From: CAYJLW01 sp964370965
Lineage (GTDB): Bacteria; Actinomycetota; Acidimicrobiia; UBA2766
NCBI GenBank assembly: GCA_964370965.1
Contig: CAYJLW010000038.1
Location: 1-39,946, forward strand
DNA length: 39,946 bases
Direction: 5' to 3'
Shown: one piece after another, positions 1-8,440 of the stretch
Position numbering within the stretch: the first letter of the stretch is position 1
Layout of the letters: each line of letters opens with the position of its first letter
Program-made: the position numbers and the translations under genes
Notes under the pieces: generated by a model
Database searches by the model: none
What the model saw: the letters and a program-made list of their open reading frames with translations, nothing else
What the model was told of the DNA's origin: nothing

Positions 1-129
1 GAACTGATGCCGTTTCCCCGGGATACCGGGAGAACCGCATCACTTTGCGCTCGTCCCGAGTTGCGGCGCGGGCCGAACTGATGCCGTTTCCCCGGGATAC
101 CGGGAGAACCGCATCACTTTGCGCTCGTC
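1..129. repeat. 55-bp direct repeat, two copies
   Basis: Positions 1-55 and 75-129 are identical over 55 bp and are separated by 19 bp. The second copy ends where the truncated ATPase fragment begins: its last two bases plus the next base form that frame's stop codon. The repeat contains short GC palindromes such as CCCGGG but no recognisable coding content. It may be a recombination scar, the edge of a mobile element, or an assembly artefact near a contig end. Confidence 0.85.
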
Positions 130-397
130 ACCCCCTGCCAGACCCCGCCAAGATCCCAAGCGCCCTCAACGCTCGGAACGCAGGAGCCGGCGTGGCCGGG
201 GCACGGAGCCGGGCCGCCACCCGGCGGGCGAACTCGGTCTTGCCGATCCCGGCCTCCCCGACGACGAGGACCGGAACACCCTCAGCCAGTGCCGCGGCGG
301 CGACACCGAGCTCGTCGTCTCGTTCCGCAAACATCCCACGAGGATTCGCCACAGCGACCCCAGATCCTCGAAGACGGCCATTGCCCTTCGGCAGCAT
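128..397 (-). pseudogene. Truncated STAND/LuxR-type AAA ATPase N-terminus
   Basis: This 89-aa minus-strand frame has a clear Walker A motif, GEAGIGKT, preceded by FAERDDELGVAAAALAEG. That arrangement is typical of the N-terminus of large LuxR/MalT-type or adenylate-cyclase-like STAND ATPases (family knowledge). Such proteins normally exceed 700 aa; here the frame stops about 40 residues after the P-loop, with no Walker B or HTH. The stop lies exactly at the boundary of the second 55-bp repeat, so the gene looks cut by a rearrangement or assembly join. The ATG at 397 has a GGAGG 8 nt upstream. It is probably non-functional and may have been a regulator. Confidence 0.55.
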
Positions 398-434
398 TCT
401 CGCGGCCTCCGATCGCCGGCTTCACCGCCACTGT

Positions 435-1025
435 TCACACCGACGCGGCGGCGTGGGTTTGCAGGGCGGCGATCACCTGGTGCAGGTCTTCGAGTTCGCC
501 CGGGGTGACCGGATAGCGTCCCGGGTAGACGTACTTGGCGGCGAGACCGAGACGGGGGCCGTCGCTGCGGAGGCCGAGCGCGCCGGCCCGCTCGACGGTG
601 TCGAGGGCGACGGCTGCGAACTCGGCCTCGGCGGCGGTCTCGCCCCCGAGGAGCGCCTCGGCGCCCGCGAGGGAGTCCGCGAGCGACGCGGCATGCGCGT
701 CCCAGAACGCCCGCTGCCGGGTCTCGGCGTCACCGTCGGCGCAGGCCTTGACATAGCCGTCCCATGGGTGCGCAACGGGGTCGGCGTCGAGGCCGAGAAC
801 CATGAGGCCGTTGACAGCCGCCCACCACAGCGACCCGCCGCCCGCGGCGACGCGACCGCTGTCGATCAGCCAGCCCTGGAAGTCCGCCATGGCGCGCCCG
901 AAGCCCAGCTCCGGATCGCGCCCGTCTCCGGGATGGCGACGGAAGAACCCGTGCATGAGGCGGCGGCGCTCGTTGGGCGTCAGCCCGAGGGCCCTGCGAA
1001 GGCGAGAGGAGCCGGTGTCCCTCAT
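435..1025 (-). CDS. Hypothetical protein, last gene of the CoA-catabolism operon
   Basis: This 196-aa protein is not recognised. The ATG at 1025 overlaps the stop of the upstream flavoprotein gene (ATGA), so the two are probably translationally coupled. The N-terminus is basic (RLRRALGLTPNERRRL). The middle is Trp- and Gly-rich (GGGSLWWAAVNGLMVLGLDA) and could be a soluble helical core. The C-terminus carries KYVYPGRYPVTPGELEDLHQ. I see no signal peptide, clear membrane span or metal motif. Its position suggests an accessory role to the preceding flavoprotein, but no function can be assigned. Confidence 0.75.
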   Translation of the reverse strand: MRDTGSSRLRRALGLTPNERRRLMHGFFRRHPGDGRDPELGFGRAMADFQGWLIDSGRVAAGGGSLWWAAVNGLMVLGLDADPVAHPWDGYVKACADGDAETRQRAFWDAHAASLADSLAGAEALLGGETAAEAEFAAVALDTVERAGALGLRSDGPRLGLAAKYVYPGRYPVTPGELEDLHQVIAALQTHAAASV

Positions 1026-2491
1026 GCGTGGAACGCGTCCATGTCCCCGGCCACGATCTCGGCCACCTTGAAGCCCGAGTCGACGGCCTGGTGCGTGCCG
1101 CAGCCGTACCCGCCGGCGTCGCAGCCCACGAAGTAGAGGCCCGGGAGCGGGGCCCGCACAGCGGGCTTCGACGCTCCCGTCTGGCCGATGACCTGTCCGA
1201 GGCCGATGCACTCACCGCCCTGGCCCGCCACGACCGCGTCCCGGCTCGCCGCCGACGCATGGCGGGCCGTGTAGGGCGCCACCTGGGAGGCGTGCTCCCT
1301 GACCTCCGGCCACCAGCGCTCCACGACTTCCTGCACCTTGGCGACGGCGGCCTCGTTCATCGGCGAATCCGGATCGGGTGAGCACATCGTGCCCGCGAGG
1401 GCGACCTGGTGGCCCTCGGGCGCCAGCGACGGGTCGTACAGGGACGGCACGGCGACGAAGATCAGGGGCTCCTCCGCCCAGTCGCCGGCCGCAGCGGCCC
1501 GGAAGCGGGCGTCGTCCCACCAGGCGTCGGGCGAGAACTGCAGCACCATGGGCTGGTGGAAGACCACCTTGTCGAGGAAGTAGCGCACCCCCACGAACGC
1601 CCAGGACGGCTCCAGAGCCCGCACCCGCTCCACGTAGTCGCCGGGGAAGTCCCCCGGCTCGGCGATCTTGAGGACCGTGGGCTGGATCCCGGCGTTGGAG
1701 ATCACCACACGGGAGCGGAACTCCCGGTCCGCCGTGGCCACACCGACGACCCTGCCGTTCTCCACGAGGAGGCGCTCCACCCGCGTGAGGGGGTGGAACT
1801 CCCCGCCCTTCTTCACGACGTGCTCCGCCGCCGCCTCGGCGATGGTGCCGAAGCCGCCCCTGTGGTACCGGCCGCCGCCGCCGAGGAAGAAGTCCCGCAG
1901 GGTGCGGATGGTCTCCGAGACCGGGAGGCGGTCGACCGCCACGACGAAGAGGAGGTTGAGGACGGCGAGCATGTAGCTCTCGAGCGCCGTGCCGAGGCCG
2001 AAGCCCCGCAGCCAGCTCAGGGCATCCACGTCGTCGAGGCCGGGGAGGTCGTCTTCGGGGGTGGAGAAGACCGCCCCCACGAAGGCGAGCATCCGGTTGG
2101 TCTCCTCGGGTGTGGCACCGAGGGCCTCCGGGGTGCGGGCGACGGCGGCCGGGTCGGCAGAAGGACGGGCCGAGAACGCCACGACGTGGAGCTCGCCGCT
2201 CTCGTCGACGTAGCGGAACTCCCCGCCGAAGTCGGGCAGGAGGAGCGCCTCGCCCGGGTCGAGACCGAGGACGCCGGCGAGCTCGTGGAAGCGGGACTGG
2301 TCGGACGGTCCCCCCGCGATGGGCCAGAGCTCGTAGCCGTAGCCGCCGCCGTGGACGGTCATCGCCTTGCCCCCGGCACGGGCGTTGCGGTCGAGCAGCG
2401 CGACACGCAGGCCCCGCTCCGCGAGGAGGGCGGCGCACGTGACGCCCCCGTATCCCGCCCCGACGACGATCGCGTCGTACACCTCGGTCAT
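1022..2491 (-). CDS. FAD-dependent oxidoreductase, phytoene desaturase-like (COG1233 type)
   Basis: This 489-aa flavoprotein opens with a Rossmann dinucleotide-binding motif, AIVVGAGYGG (residues 7-16), followed by an acidic ribose-binding region, LDRNARAGGKA. The C-terminus has GLYFVGCDAGGYGCGTHQAV, the second FAD-contacting block of the phytoene desaturase/amine oxidase group. Length matches the family at about 490-520 aa. The start ATG at 2491 follows a GGGGGA-rich RBS. It lies 12 bp after the small upstream gene and overlaps the next one. In a thiolase/ligase operon it more likely desaturates or oxidises a lipid-like or sterol-like intermediate than makes carotenoid. The substrate is unknown. 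Confidence 0.85.
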   Translation of the reverse strand: MTEVYDAIVVGAGYGGVTCAALLAERGLRVALLDRNARAGGKAMTVHGGGYGYELWPIAGGPSDQSRFHELAGVLGLDPGEALLLPDFGGEFRYVDESGELHVVAFSARPSADPAAVARTPEALGATPEETNRMLAFVGAVFSTPEDDLPGLDDVDALSWLRGFGLGTALESYMLAVLNLLFVVAVDRLPVSETIRTLRDFFLGGGGRYHRGGFGTIAEAAAEHVVKKGGEFHPLTRVERLLVENGRVVGVATADREFRSRVVISNAGIQPTVLKIAEPGDFPGDYVERVRALEPSWAFVGVRYFLDKVVFHQPMVLQFSPDAWWDDARFRAAAAGDWAEEPLIFVAVPSLYDPSLAPEGHQVALAGTMCSPDPDSPMNEAAVAKVQEVVERWWPEVREHASQVAPYTARHASAASRDAVVAGQGGECIGLGQVIGQTGASKPAVRAPLPGLYFVGCDAGGYGCGTHQAVDSGFKVAEIVAGDMDAFHA

Positions 2492-2503
2492 GGCTGCATC
2501 CCC

Positions 2504-2845
2504 CTAGTCGCTGGACGGCCCCTTGAGCCACGGCGCCACGGGTGCGAGAACCCGGACGCCGTTGTGGATGAGGAAGCTGCGCACGACGTTCGCCCGCTCC
2601 GTGACGGCCCGGGCGACGCCGTCGGAGCTCTCCTGCGCGAACTGGTCGACGAGCACCTCGACCGCCTTGCGCTGTTTCGGGATGATGCGGCCCTGCTCCC
2701 TGTCGACGCAGCGCTCCACGAGGTCGTCGGGTGAGGCCTCGGCGAAGGCGCAGAACTGCTCGAGCACCGCGGTGCGCCGGGCGATGCCGGCGTCGTCCAC
2801 TCCCGCCTCCGCGAGAGCCCCCGCCCACGTCTCGAGGGCGCTCAC
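2504..2845 (-). CDS. Small hypothetical protein, possibly with a SAM-like helical fold
   Basis: This 113-aa protein starts at GTG 2845, overlapping the stop of the acyl-CoA ligase (GTGA). The arrangement of TAVLEQFCAFAEASPDDLVE and later NVVRSFLIHNGV faintly resembles the core-binding domain of tyrosine recombinases, but no catalytic domain follows. I do not assign that function. The C-terminal half is basic and predicted helical. No signal peptide or metal-binding cysteine cluster is visible. Its position between ligase and flavoprotein suggests an accessory protein of that pathway. A chromosomal DNA-binding role is an alternative. Confidence 0.7.
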   Translation of the reverse strand: MSALETWAGALAEAGVDDAGIARRTAVLEQFCAFAEASPDDLVERCVDREQGRIIPKQRKAVEVLVDQFAQESSDGVARAVTERANVVRSFLIHNGVRVLAPVAPWLKGPSSD

Positions 2846-4404
2846 CGTCGCACCTCGTGTCCGGCCTCGACACGGTCCCAAGTGTCCTCGGTGACGGCCT
2901 CCGCCCGGAGGCCGGCCTTCTGGACCCTGTGGGTCTCGGTCTTGGGAAGGGCTTCCACGACCCGGAGGTAGCGGGGCACCATGAAGTACGCCATGCGCTC
3001 CTCGGCATGGCGCATGATCGAGACGGGGTCGAAGGACGCGCCCGGCTGCAGCACCAGTGCCGCCATGACCTCGTCCTCGCCCAACTCCGCCGGGACGGCG
3101 TACACCCCGGATTCGAGGACGTCGGGGTGCTGGTTGAGGATCTTCTCCACCTCGTAGGAGGAGATGTTCTCGCCCCGCCGGCGCATGCTGTCCTTCTTGC
3201 GGTCGACGAACCAGAGGTAGCCCTGCGCGTCGCGGTACGCGAGGTCCCCGGAGCGCATCCACCCACCGCGGTGCTTCTCGGCGGTGGCGTCCGGGTCCTT
3301 GTAATAGGTGGCCGAGCTTCCCCCTGTGACCGGCTTCGAGATGATCTCGCCCACCTCGTCGGGATCGCACTCGGTGTCGTCCTCGCGTACGACCTTCATC
3401 TCGTTGATGGGCAGAGGCTTGCCTATGGAGCCGACCGGGGCGTCGGGTCCGGCCATCGTGAGGCCGCCCTCGACGGTGCCGTAGAACTCGACGATCTCGA
3501 CGCCGAAGCGCTCCTCGAAGGCCTCCCAGATGTCCTTCGGGCAGGCAGCGGACAGGACGAGGCGCACGGGGTTGTCGGCGTCGTCGGGCCGGATTGGCTG
3601 CTTGAAGATGATGGGCATCATGGCGCCCAGGGCGTTGAACTGCGTCGCCCCGTACCTGCGGATCTCGTCCCAGAACTTCGAGGCGGAGAACCGGGGGCTG
3701 AGAGCCAGCTTGGTCCCGAGGCCGAAGGCGCCCCAGACGGAGATGATGGCGGCGTTGGCGTGGAACAGAGGCAGGGAGGTGTAGAAGACGTCGTCGCTGT
3801 TCAGGCCAGCGAACATGCACAAGAGGGCGCCGCCCATGATCTGGGTCTGGGGAATCGTGACGCCCTTGGGGAGGCCCGTCGTGCCCGACGTGTACATCAC
3901 GAGCATGAGGTCGGTGGGTTCCACGTCGCCGTGGTCGGCGCCCTCTGGGTCGGCGGCGGCGACCGTGTCCCAGGCGGTGGCGTCGGCGGCATCCGGCGCC
4001 GTGCCCAAGACGACGACCCGCTTCACCTTCGGGAGGTCGGCCGCCACGGCGCGGAACCGCTCCAGGTAGTCGGCATGCACGATCATCGTCTCGGCATCCG
4101 AGTGACCCACGATGTGAGCGAGGCCTTCGCCCTTCAAGGCCACGTTCACGGGCACGACCGGGGCGCCCACGCGGGCGGCGCCGAACCAGGCGAAGAGGAA
4201 CTCGGGGCTGTTCGGGAGGAGGAGGGCCACGTTCGAGCCCCGCTCCACCCCGAGGGACCGCAGGCCGTTCGCGACCCGGGCCGAGCGTTCCTCCATGTCC
4301 GCGTAGGTGTACACGTCGTCGGCGAAGAGGAGGAAGGGCGCGTCGCCCCGCCCTGCCCTGGCTTCCAGGAGCGCACTCCCGACGGTGCCCTTGGGGATGT
4401 CCAC
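2842..4404 (-). CDS. Class I adenylate-forming acyl-CoA ligase (FadD/CaiC-like)
   Basis: This 520-aa ANL-superfamily ligase should activate a carboxylic acid to its CoA thioester through an acyl-adenylate. Visible motifs are the P-loop YTSGTTGLPKGV (171-182), FYGTVEGG (A5 region), RSGDLAYRDAQGYLWFVDRK (A7-A8) and a hinge near DRKKDSMRRRGENIS. The C-terminal LPKTETHRVQK stands where many members have a GK pair, a variant seen in CaiC-like ligases. The start is GTG 4404, chosen because GGGAGAG lies about 6 nt upstream and the residues before it do not fit the family. It follows the thiolase by 41 bp. The acid may be a fatty acid or a sterol side chain. Confidence 0.93.
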   Translation of the reverse strand: MDIPKGTVGSALLEARAGRGDAPFLLFADDVYTYADMEERSARVANGLRSLGVERGSNVALLLPNSPEFLFAWFGAARVGAPVVPVNVALKGEGLAHIVGHSDAETMIVHADYLERFRAVAADLPKVKRVVVLGTAPDAADATAWDTVAAADPEGADHGDVEPTDLMLVMYTSGTTGLPKGVTIPQTQIMGGALLCMFAGLNSDDVFYTSLPLFHANAAIISVWGAFGLGTKLALSPRFSASKFWDEIRRYGATQFNALGAMMPIIFKQPIRPDDADNPVRLVLSAACPKDIWEAFEERFGVEIVEFYGTVEGGLTMAGPDAPVGSIGKPLPINEMKVVREDDTECDPDEVGEIISKPVTGGSSATYYKDPDATAEKHRGGWMRSGDLAYRDAQGYLWFVDRKKDSMRRRGENISSYEVEKILNQHPDVLESGVYAVPAELGEDEVMAALVLQPGASFDPVSIMRHAEERMAYFMVPRYLRVVEALPKTETHRVQKAGLRAEAVTEDTWDRVEAGHEVRR

Positions 4405-4445
4405 TGCTCTCTCCCTGGGTGGTCGAATCGCCCGGAAGGCGCGGG

Positions 4446-5687
4446 CTAGTTGGTCAGGATGTGGATCGCCTGCGCGGCGGCGTCGTTGCCCACGAACCCT
4501 CCGCCGTTCTGCGCGAGGCCGATGCGGGCACCCTCGACCTGGCGGTCGCCGCACTCGCCGCGGAGCTGCCAGGCGATCTCGCAGAGCTGCGCCACACCGG
4601 TGGCGCCGATGGGGTGCCCCTTGGAGCAGAGACCCCCGGAGGTGTTCACGGGGATGCGCCCCCCGATCGCCGTGGCGCCCTCGTCGGCGAGGCGCCCGCC
4701 CTCACCGGGGGCGCAGAACTGGAGGTCTTCGTAGGCGAGGATCTCCCCGGCGGAGGTGGCGTCGTGCACCTCTGCGACGTCCACGTCGTCAGGACCGATG
4801 CCCGCCATCTCGTAGGCGAAGGCGGCGGCACGCTTCTCGGCAAGCGCGACCCCCTCGGAGGGGAGGCTCCCGGACACGACGACGGATGCGGCCACCTTCG
4901 GCCCGCTCAGTCCCCTGGACCTGGCGAAGTCCTCCGTGCAGACGATCGCGGCGGCGGCCCCGTCGCCGATCGGCGAACACATCGGGAGGGTGAGCGGGAA
5001 GGCGACCTCCCGGGCGTTGAGGACCTCGTCGAGCGTGAATTCCTCGCGGTACTGGGCCCGCGGGTTGAGGGAACCGTTGTGGTGGCTCTTGACACAGACC
5101 TTTGCGATCTGTTCCTGGGTGGTGCCGTACTGCTGCATGTGGATGCGCACGGCGGCGGCGTAGATCTCCATGAACATGGACTTGCCGCCGTCACCCTTCT
5201 TCGCGCCCCCGCCGCCGCCCTCGGGCTTCGCTGCCGCCAGGTTCTTCATCGCCTCACGCACCTGGGCGGCGAGCTCCACGTCGACGGCGGAGCTGAAGGC
5301 CTCGATCGACACCCTCTTGTCCGGGTGCGTGAGCTTCTCGACGCCGAGGACGAGCGCGCAGTCCGCGAGGCCGCTGCGGACGTAGTTCCATCCGAGATGG
5401 AACCCCGAGGAGCTCGAGGCACAGGCGTTCTCGACGTTGAAGACGGGGATCGAGCCGATGCCGCACTCCCGCAGCACGATCTGGCCGCGGATGCACTCCT
5501 GGCCCGTGATGAGGCCGGCGACGGAGTTCCCCACGAAAGCCGCCTGCAGGTCCGTAGTCTCGAGACCGGCGTCCTTCAGGGCGTCTCCGACGGCCTCGAT
5601 GGCGAGGCTCTTGAGATTTCGATCGAGGAACTTCCCGAAGTTGGTCATCCCGATGCCGGCGACGACGACGGCGGCCTCATTGCTCAT
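4446..5687 (-). CDS. Thiolase, SCP2/SCP-x type (acetyl-CoA acetyltransferase family)
   Basis: This 413-aa thiolase is the first gene of the minus-strand operon. The nucleophile is Cys89 in VENACASSSSG. EVHDATSAG (His308 region) and CSKGHPIGATG (His358) supply the other active-site blocks. The HD-type motif places it with SCP2-type thiolases, which often cleave branched or sterol-derived 3-ketoacyl-CoAs (family knowledge). A Gly/Lys-rich insertion at about 155-170 (KPEGGGGGAKKGDGGKS) is unusual. The ATG at 5687 has an AAGGGG RBS. It diverges from the nitroreductase gene across a 142-bp region carrying an AT-rich motif. Related members are annotated as lipid-transfer proteins without thiolysis activity, so the activity needs testing. 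Confidence 0.92.
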   Translation of the reverse strand: MSNEAAVVVAGIGMTNFGKFLDRNLKSLAIEAVGDALKDAGLETTDLQAAFVGNSVAGLITGQECIRGQIVLRECGIGSIPVFNVENACASSSSGFHLGWNYVRSGLADCALVLGVEKLTHPDKRVSIEAFSSAVDVELAAQVREAMKNLAAAKPEGGGGGAKKGDGGKSMFMEIYAAAVRIHMQQYGTTQEQIAKVCVKSHHNGSLNPRAQYREEFTLDEVLNAREVAFPLTLPMCSPIGDGAAAAIVCTEDFARSRGLSGPKVAASVVVSGSLPSEGVALAEKRAAAFAYEMAGIGPDDVDVAEVHDATSAGEILAYEDLQFCAPGEGGRLADEGATAIGGRIPVNTSGGLCSKGHPIGATGVAQLCEIAWQLRGECGDRQVEGARIGLAQNGGGFVGNDAAAQAIHILTN

Positions 5688-5766
5688 TACGAACCCCTTG
5701 AGTCGTCCCCCGGGCGCGTGGCGCCTGTGGGTGGCGTGGCGGCGGTGGCGCGATTGAATATCAACT

Positions 5767-5790
5767 CTATCTATGATAACTATGATATAG
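5767..5790. promoter_or_regulatory. AT-rich motif in the divergent promoter region
   Basis: In the 142-bp gap between thiolase (minus) and nitroreductase (plus), CTATGATA occurs twice in direct orientation (5771-5778 and 5780-5787) within a strongly AT-rich block. The 12-mer ATGATAACTATG (5773-5784) recurs exactly at 29954-29965 in front of the Rrf2 gene. The site could be a -10 element (TATGAT) for the plus-strand gene, an operator, or both. Confidence 0.55.
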
Positions 5791-5829
5791 CCATCCGTCA
5801 TCTGGACAGTCGCAGGAGGCAAGATCACC

Positions 5830-6600
5830 GTGGACGTCTTCGAGGCGATCGGCAACCGGCGATCCATCCGCTTCTACCAGACCTGGCGGCCGGTCGAGGA
5901 CTGGAAGCTCCAGACCATGCTCGAGGCCGCCCGTCTCGCCAGTCACGCCGCCAACGTCAACGCTCTGCGCGCCGTCGTCGTGAGGCGCGAGGACATCACC
6001 GAGGAGATGGCGGGAGCCACGCTCCCGGTGAACCTGCAACTCCGCTTCGCCCCTGTCCTCATCTTCTGGTACGGGGACATGGCCGCATGGGACGCCCAGG
6101 CCGACAAGCTCGTCGAACTCATGGACGTGGGCGCCCTGGCACCCGGCTTCGGCTGGTCGAAGGCGTTCATCGAGGACTTCATGGTCCCGATGACCAAGGC
6201 CGCTGCCGAGGCCGGCGACGGCGGTGCCGTGATGACCGCCCTCGACGCCGGCTGCGGCATCGCGCAGGCGCAGCTCACGGCCACGGCCCTCGGCCTCGGC
6301 ACCTGCCTGAACCCGTTCTTCGGCGACGCCCAGGCCGTTCTCGGCCTCCCGGAGAACTCCCGCTGCTGGTGGGTCCAGACCGTGGGCTACCCGGCCGAGG
6401 ACCCCGACGGCGGCGGCCAGCGGCCCCGCGAGCCGTTCGAGAACATGTTCCACCTCGGTCGCCACGGCAACCCCTTCCCGCGCGACGAGGACGTCGTCGC
6501 CGACCTCGAGCAGCTCGGAATGATCCAGGACCCGGCGCCCGCGTCCTGGCGCAAGGACGAGCTCCGCGCCCTCTCCGCGATGTTCGGCCTCCCGGAGTAA
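5830..6600 (+). CDS. Nitroreductase-family FMN oxidoreductase
   Basis: This 256-aa protein starts at GTG 5830, preceded by AGGAGG (5814-5819). The N-terminus FEAIGNRRSIRFYQ is the classic FMN-contacting start of nitroreductases. CGIAQAQLTATALGLGTCLN in the middle is the conserved helix-loop of the superfamily. It is somewhat longer than the usual 190-220 aa because of a C-terminal tail. A ferredoxin gene follows after 13 bp, so reduced ferredoxin is a plausible electron donor (inference). Possible substrates are quinones, enoates, nitro compounds or a flavin. The promoter region is shared with the divergent thiolase operon, suggesting a common pathway. Confidence 0.9.
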   Translation: MDVFEAIGNRRSIRFYQTWRPVEDWKLQTMLEAARLASHAANVNALRAVVVRREDITEEMAGATLPVNLQLRFAPVLIFWYGDMAAWDAQADKLVELMDVGALAPGFGWSKAFIEDFMVPMTKAAAEAGDGGAVMTALDAGCGIAQAQLTATALGLGTCLNPFFGDAQAVLGLPENSRCWWVQTVGYPAEDPDGGGQRPREPFENMFHLGRHGNPFPRDEDVVADLEQLGMIQDPAPASWRKDELRALSAMFGLPE

Positions 6601-6613
6601 CCCGGGGGCCGGG

Positions 6614-7024
6614 GTGAGCTTCTGGATCAACCCCGCCTGCTACGGCTGCGGCATCTGCGCGCAGGCCTGCCCGCGGGGGGCGATCCACCTCTCCAAGGGG
6701 TTCATGGCCGCCTACGAGATCACGGCCCTGGACTGCAACGACTGCGCCAAGTGCGCCATCGTGTGCCCGATCGACGCCATCGGTCCCGACCCGGGCTGGG
6801 CGGTCTGCCACGGCCGGGGCTGTCCCCTCACGAGCCGGCGCCTCGCCGAATGGGCCTGCACGGAGGCGGGCCGTCGTTGTCCCGAATGCGGCGGCTCCCT
6901 CTGGCGCGATCCGGATTCTGACCGGTGGTTGTGCACCCACTGCGACCCCGACTACCGGGTGGCTTGTCCCAAGATCCGCAAGCACCGCTCCGAGAGGGAG
7001 CACCAAGCCCCGGACCCGGGTTGA
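6614..7024 (+). CDS. Two-cluster 4Fe-4S ferredoxin with C-terminal zinc-ribbon-like tail
   Basis: This 136-aa protein has two standard 4Fe-4S motifs, CYGCGICAQACP (Cys9, 12, 15, 19) and CNDCAKCAIVCP (Cys41, 44, 47, 51). A second half is rich in Cys pairs: CHGRGCP, then RRCPECGG and LCTHC, which look like a zinc ribbon or rubredoxin-like site. The GTG start at 6614 overlaps no other gene and lies 13 bp after the nitroreductase stop. The arrangement suggests an electron carrier dedicated to the nitroreductase. The gene ends 3 bp from the convergent hemN, so no separate terminator fits between them. The extra metal site is inferred from spacing only. Confidence 0.85.
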   Translation: MSFWINPACYGCGICAQACPRGAIHLSKGFMAAYEITALDCNDCAKCAIVCPIDAIGPDPGWAVCHGRGCPLTSRRLAEWACTEAGRRCPECGGSLWRDPDSDRWLCTHCDPDYRVACPKIRKHRSEREHQAPDPG

Positions 7025-7027
7025 GCG

Positions 7028-8419
7028 TCAGACGGTCCGCGAGAAGACGGGCTTTGCGCCCGCACCGGCACCGGCCATGTGAGGGTCGAAGGCCATGGCC
7101 ACGTTCCTGGGGAAGAGAGCGCCCAACTCGGTGAGCCGGAGACCGGAGTCGTCGGTCTCGGCCAGCCCCGTGGCCACGGCGCCGTCGTCCCCGCAGAGGG
7201 CGGCGATCTCGGCGGCGAAGTACTCCGTAGGCTCGACTCCGAAGCGGCCTGCCACGTCGGCCCAGACGACACGGCGGTTGCAGAGGATCTCGCCGATGAC
7301 GTGTCGGCGGACGTCGTCGTCGCGGGTGCGGACGTAGCCCCGCTCCACCGGGAGCCGGCCGGCGTCGAGGACCACGCTGTAGGGGCGGAGGCGCTTGTTG
7401 TTCTGGAAGTAGCCGCCCGCGACGTCTCCGATCGCCGAGGCGCCCACGCCGATCATGTCCGGCGCCCGGGTCACCGTGTAGCCCATGAAGTTGCGGTGGA
7501 GGCGTCCGTCGTGCTGGGCCAGGACGAGCTCGTCGTCGGGCAGGGCGAAGTGGTCCATGCCGATCCAGACGTAGCCGTCGCCGGTGAGGACGTCCACGGC
7601 CTCGGCGAGCATCTCCAGCTTCGCGTCCCTGGCGGGCAGCGAGTCGGGGTCGATCACGCGCTGGTGGGGCTTCATCCAAGGGACGAAGGCGAAGGAGTAG
7701 ACGGCGAGACGGTCGGGACGGAGGGCGGCCACCTGCTCCAGGGTGCCCCGGAACGACTCCGGCGTCTGGAGCGGGAGGCCGTAGACAAGATCGACGTTCA
7801 CGGACTCGAAGCCGAGACGGCGGGCATCGGTGAGGAGCCGGACGGTCTCGGCGGCGGTCTGGTTGCGCCCGATCGCGACCTGCACGTCGGGCGTCATGTC
7901 CTGCACCCCGAGGGAGACGCGGTTGAAGCCCCAGGAACGCAGGGCTTCGAGGTGCTCACCAGTGGTCACGCGGGGGTCGACCTCCACGGAGGACTCGGTT
8001 CCGGCGGGGCGCTCGAAGGCGGCGTCCACGACCCCCTGGAGACGGCCCAGCTCGTCGGCGGAATAGAACGTCGGGGTGCCGCCGCCCCAGTGGTACTGGG
8101 CGAGTGTGCGCCGCTCGCCCAGGCGGCCGGCGACGAGCTCAACCTCCCGGCAGAGACGTTCGAGGTATGCCAGGGCCGGGTCGCGGTCGCGGGGGATCAC
8201 GACGTGGCAGGCGCAGAAGGTGCAGCGGTGCTCGCAGAACGGCAGGTGCACATACAGGGAGAGGGGCGCGTCGGCGCTGCGAGCGGCTGTCGTGAGGTGA
8301 CGGCCGTAGACGTCCTCGCCCACGTCGGTCGTGAACTCCACCGCCGTCGGGTAGGACGTGTAGCGGGGCCCGGGCCGGTCGTGGCGGGCGAGCAGTTCCG
8401 GTGTGACCTGGATCGTCAT
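7028..8419 (-). CDS. hemN: Oxygen-independent coproporphyrinogen III dehydrogenase
   Basis: This 463-aa radical-SAM enzyme converts coproporphyrinogen III to protoporphyrinogen IX without oxygen. The N-terminus has RPGPRYTSYPTA, and the radical-SAM cluster motif is HLPFCEHRCTFCAC with Cys62, 66, 69 and 71. The fourth Cys (CxC) distinguishes true HemN from HemW. HWGGGTPTF follows as the SAM-binding GGE-like region. Length matches HemN (about 450-460 aa). The ATG at 8419 is used. Upstream are the 29-bp repeat array and an assembly gap, so its promoter may be missing. Anaerobic heme synthesis would serve the heme-b gamma subunit encoded at 15983-17002. Confidence 0.95.
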   Translation of the reverse strand: MTIQVTPELLARHDRPGPRYTSYPTAVEFTTDVGEDVYGRHLTTAARSADAPLSLYVHLPFCEHRCTFCACHVVIPRDRDPALAYLERLCREVELVAGRLGERRTLAQYHWGGGTPTFYSADELGRLQGVVDAAFERPAGTESSVEVDPRVTTGEHLEALRSWGFNRVSLGVQDMTPDVQVAIGRNQTAAETVRLLTDARRLGFESVNVDLVYGLPLQTPESFRGTLEQVAALRPDRLAVYSFAFVPWMKPHQRVIDPDSLPARDAKLEMLAEAVDVLTGDGYVWIGMDHFALPDDELVLAQHDGRLHRNFMGYTVTRAPDMIGVGASAIGDVAGGYFQNNKRLRPYSVVLDAGRLPVERGYVRTRDDDVRRHVIGEILCNRRVVWADVAGRFGVEPTEYFAAEIAALCGDDGAVATGLAETDDSGLRLTELGALFPRNVAMAFDPHMAGAGAGAKPVFSRTV

Positions 8420-8440
8420 GGGTGCACCGCAAGGCTAGTG

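Noticed and set aside
2504..2845. Tyrosine recombinase (integrase) fragment
   Set aside because: There is a weak resemblance to a core-binding domain, but no catalytic R..H..R..Y domain is present and the gene is translationally coupled inside a metabolic operon.
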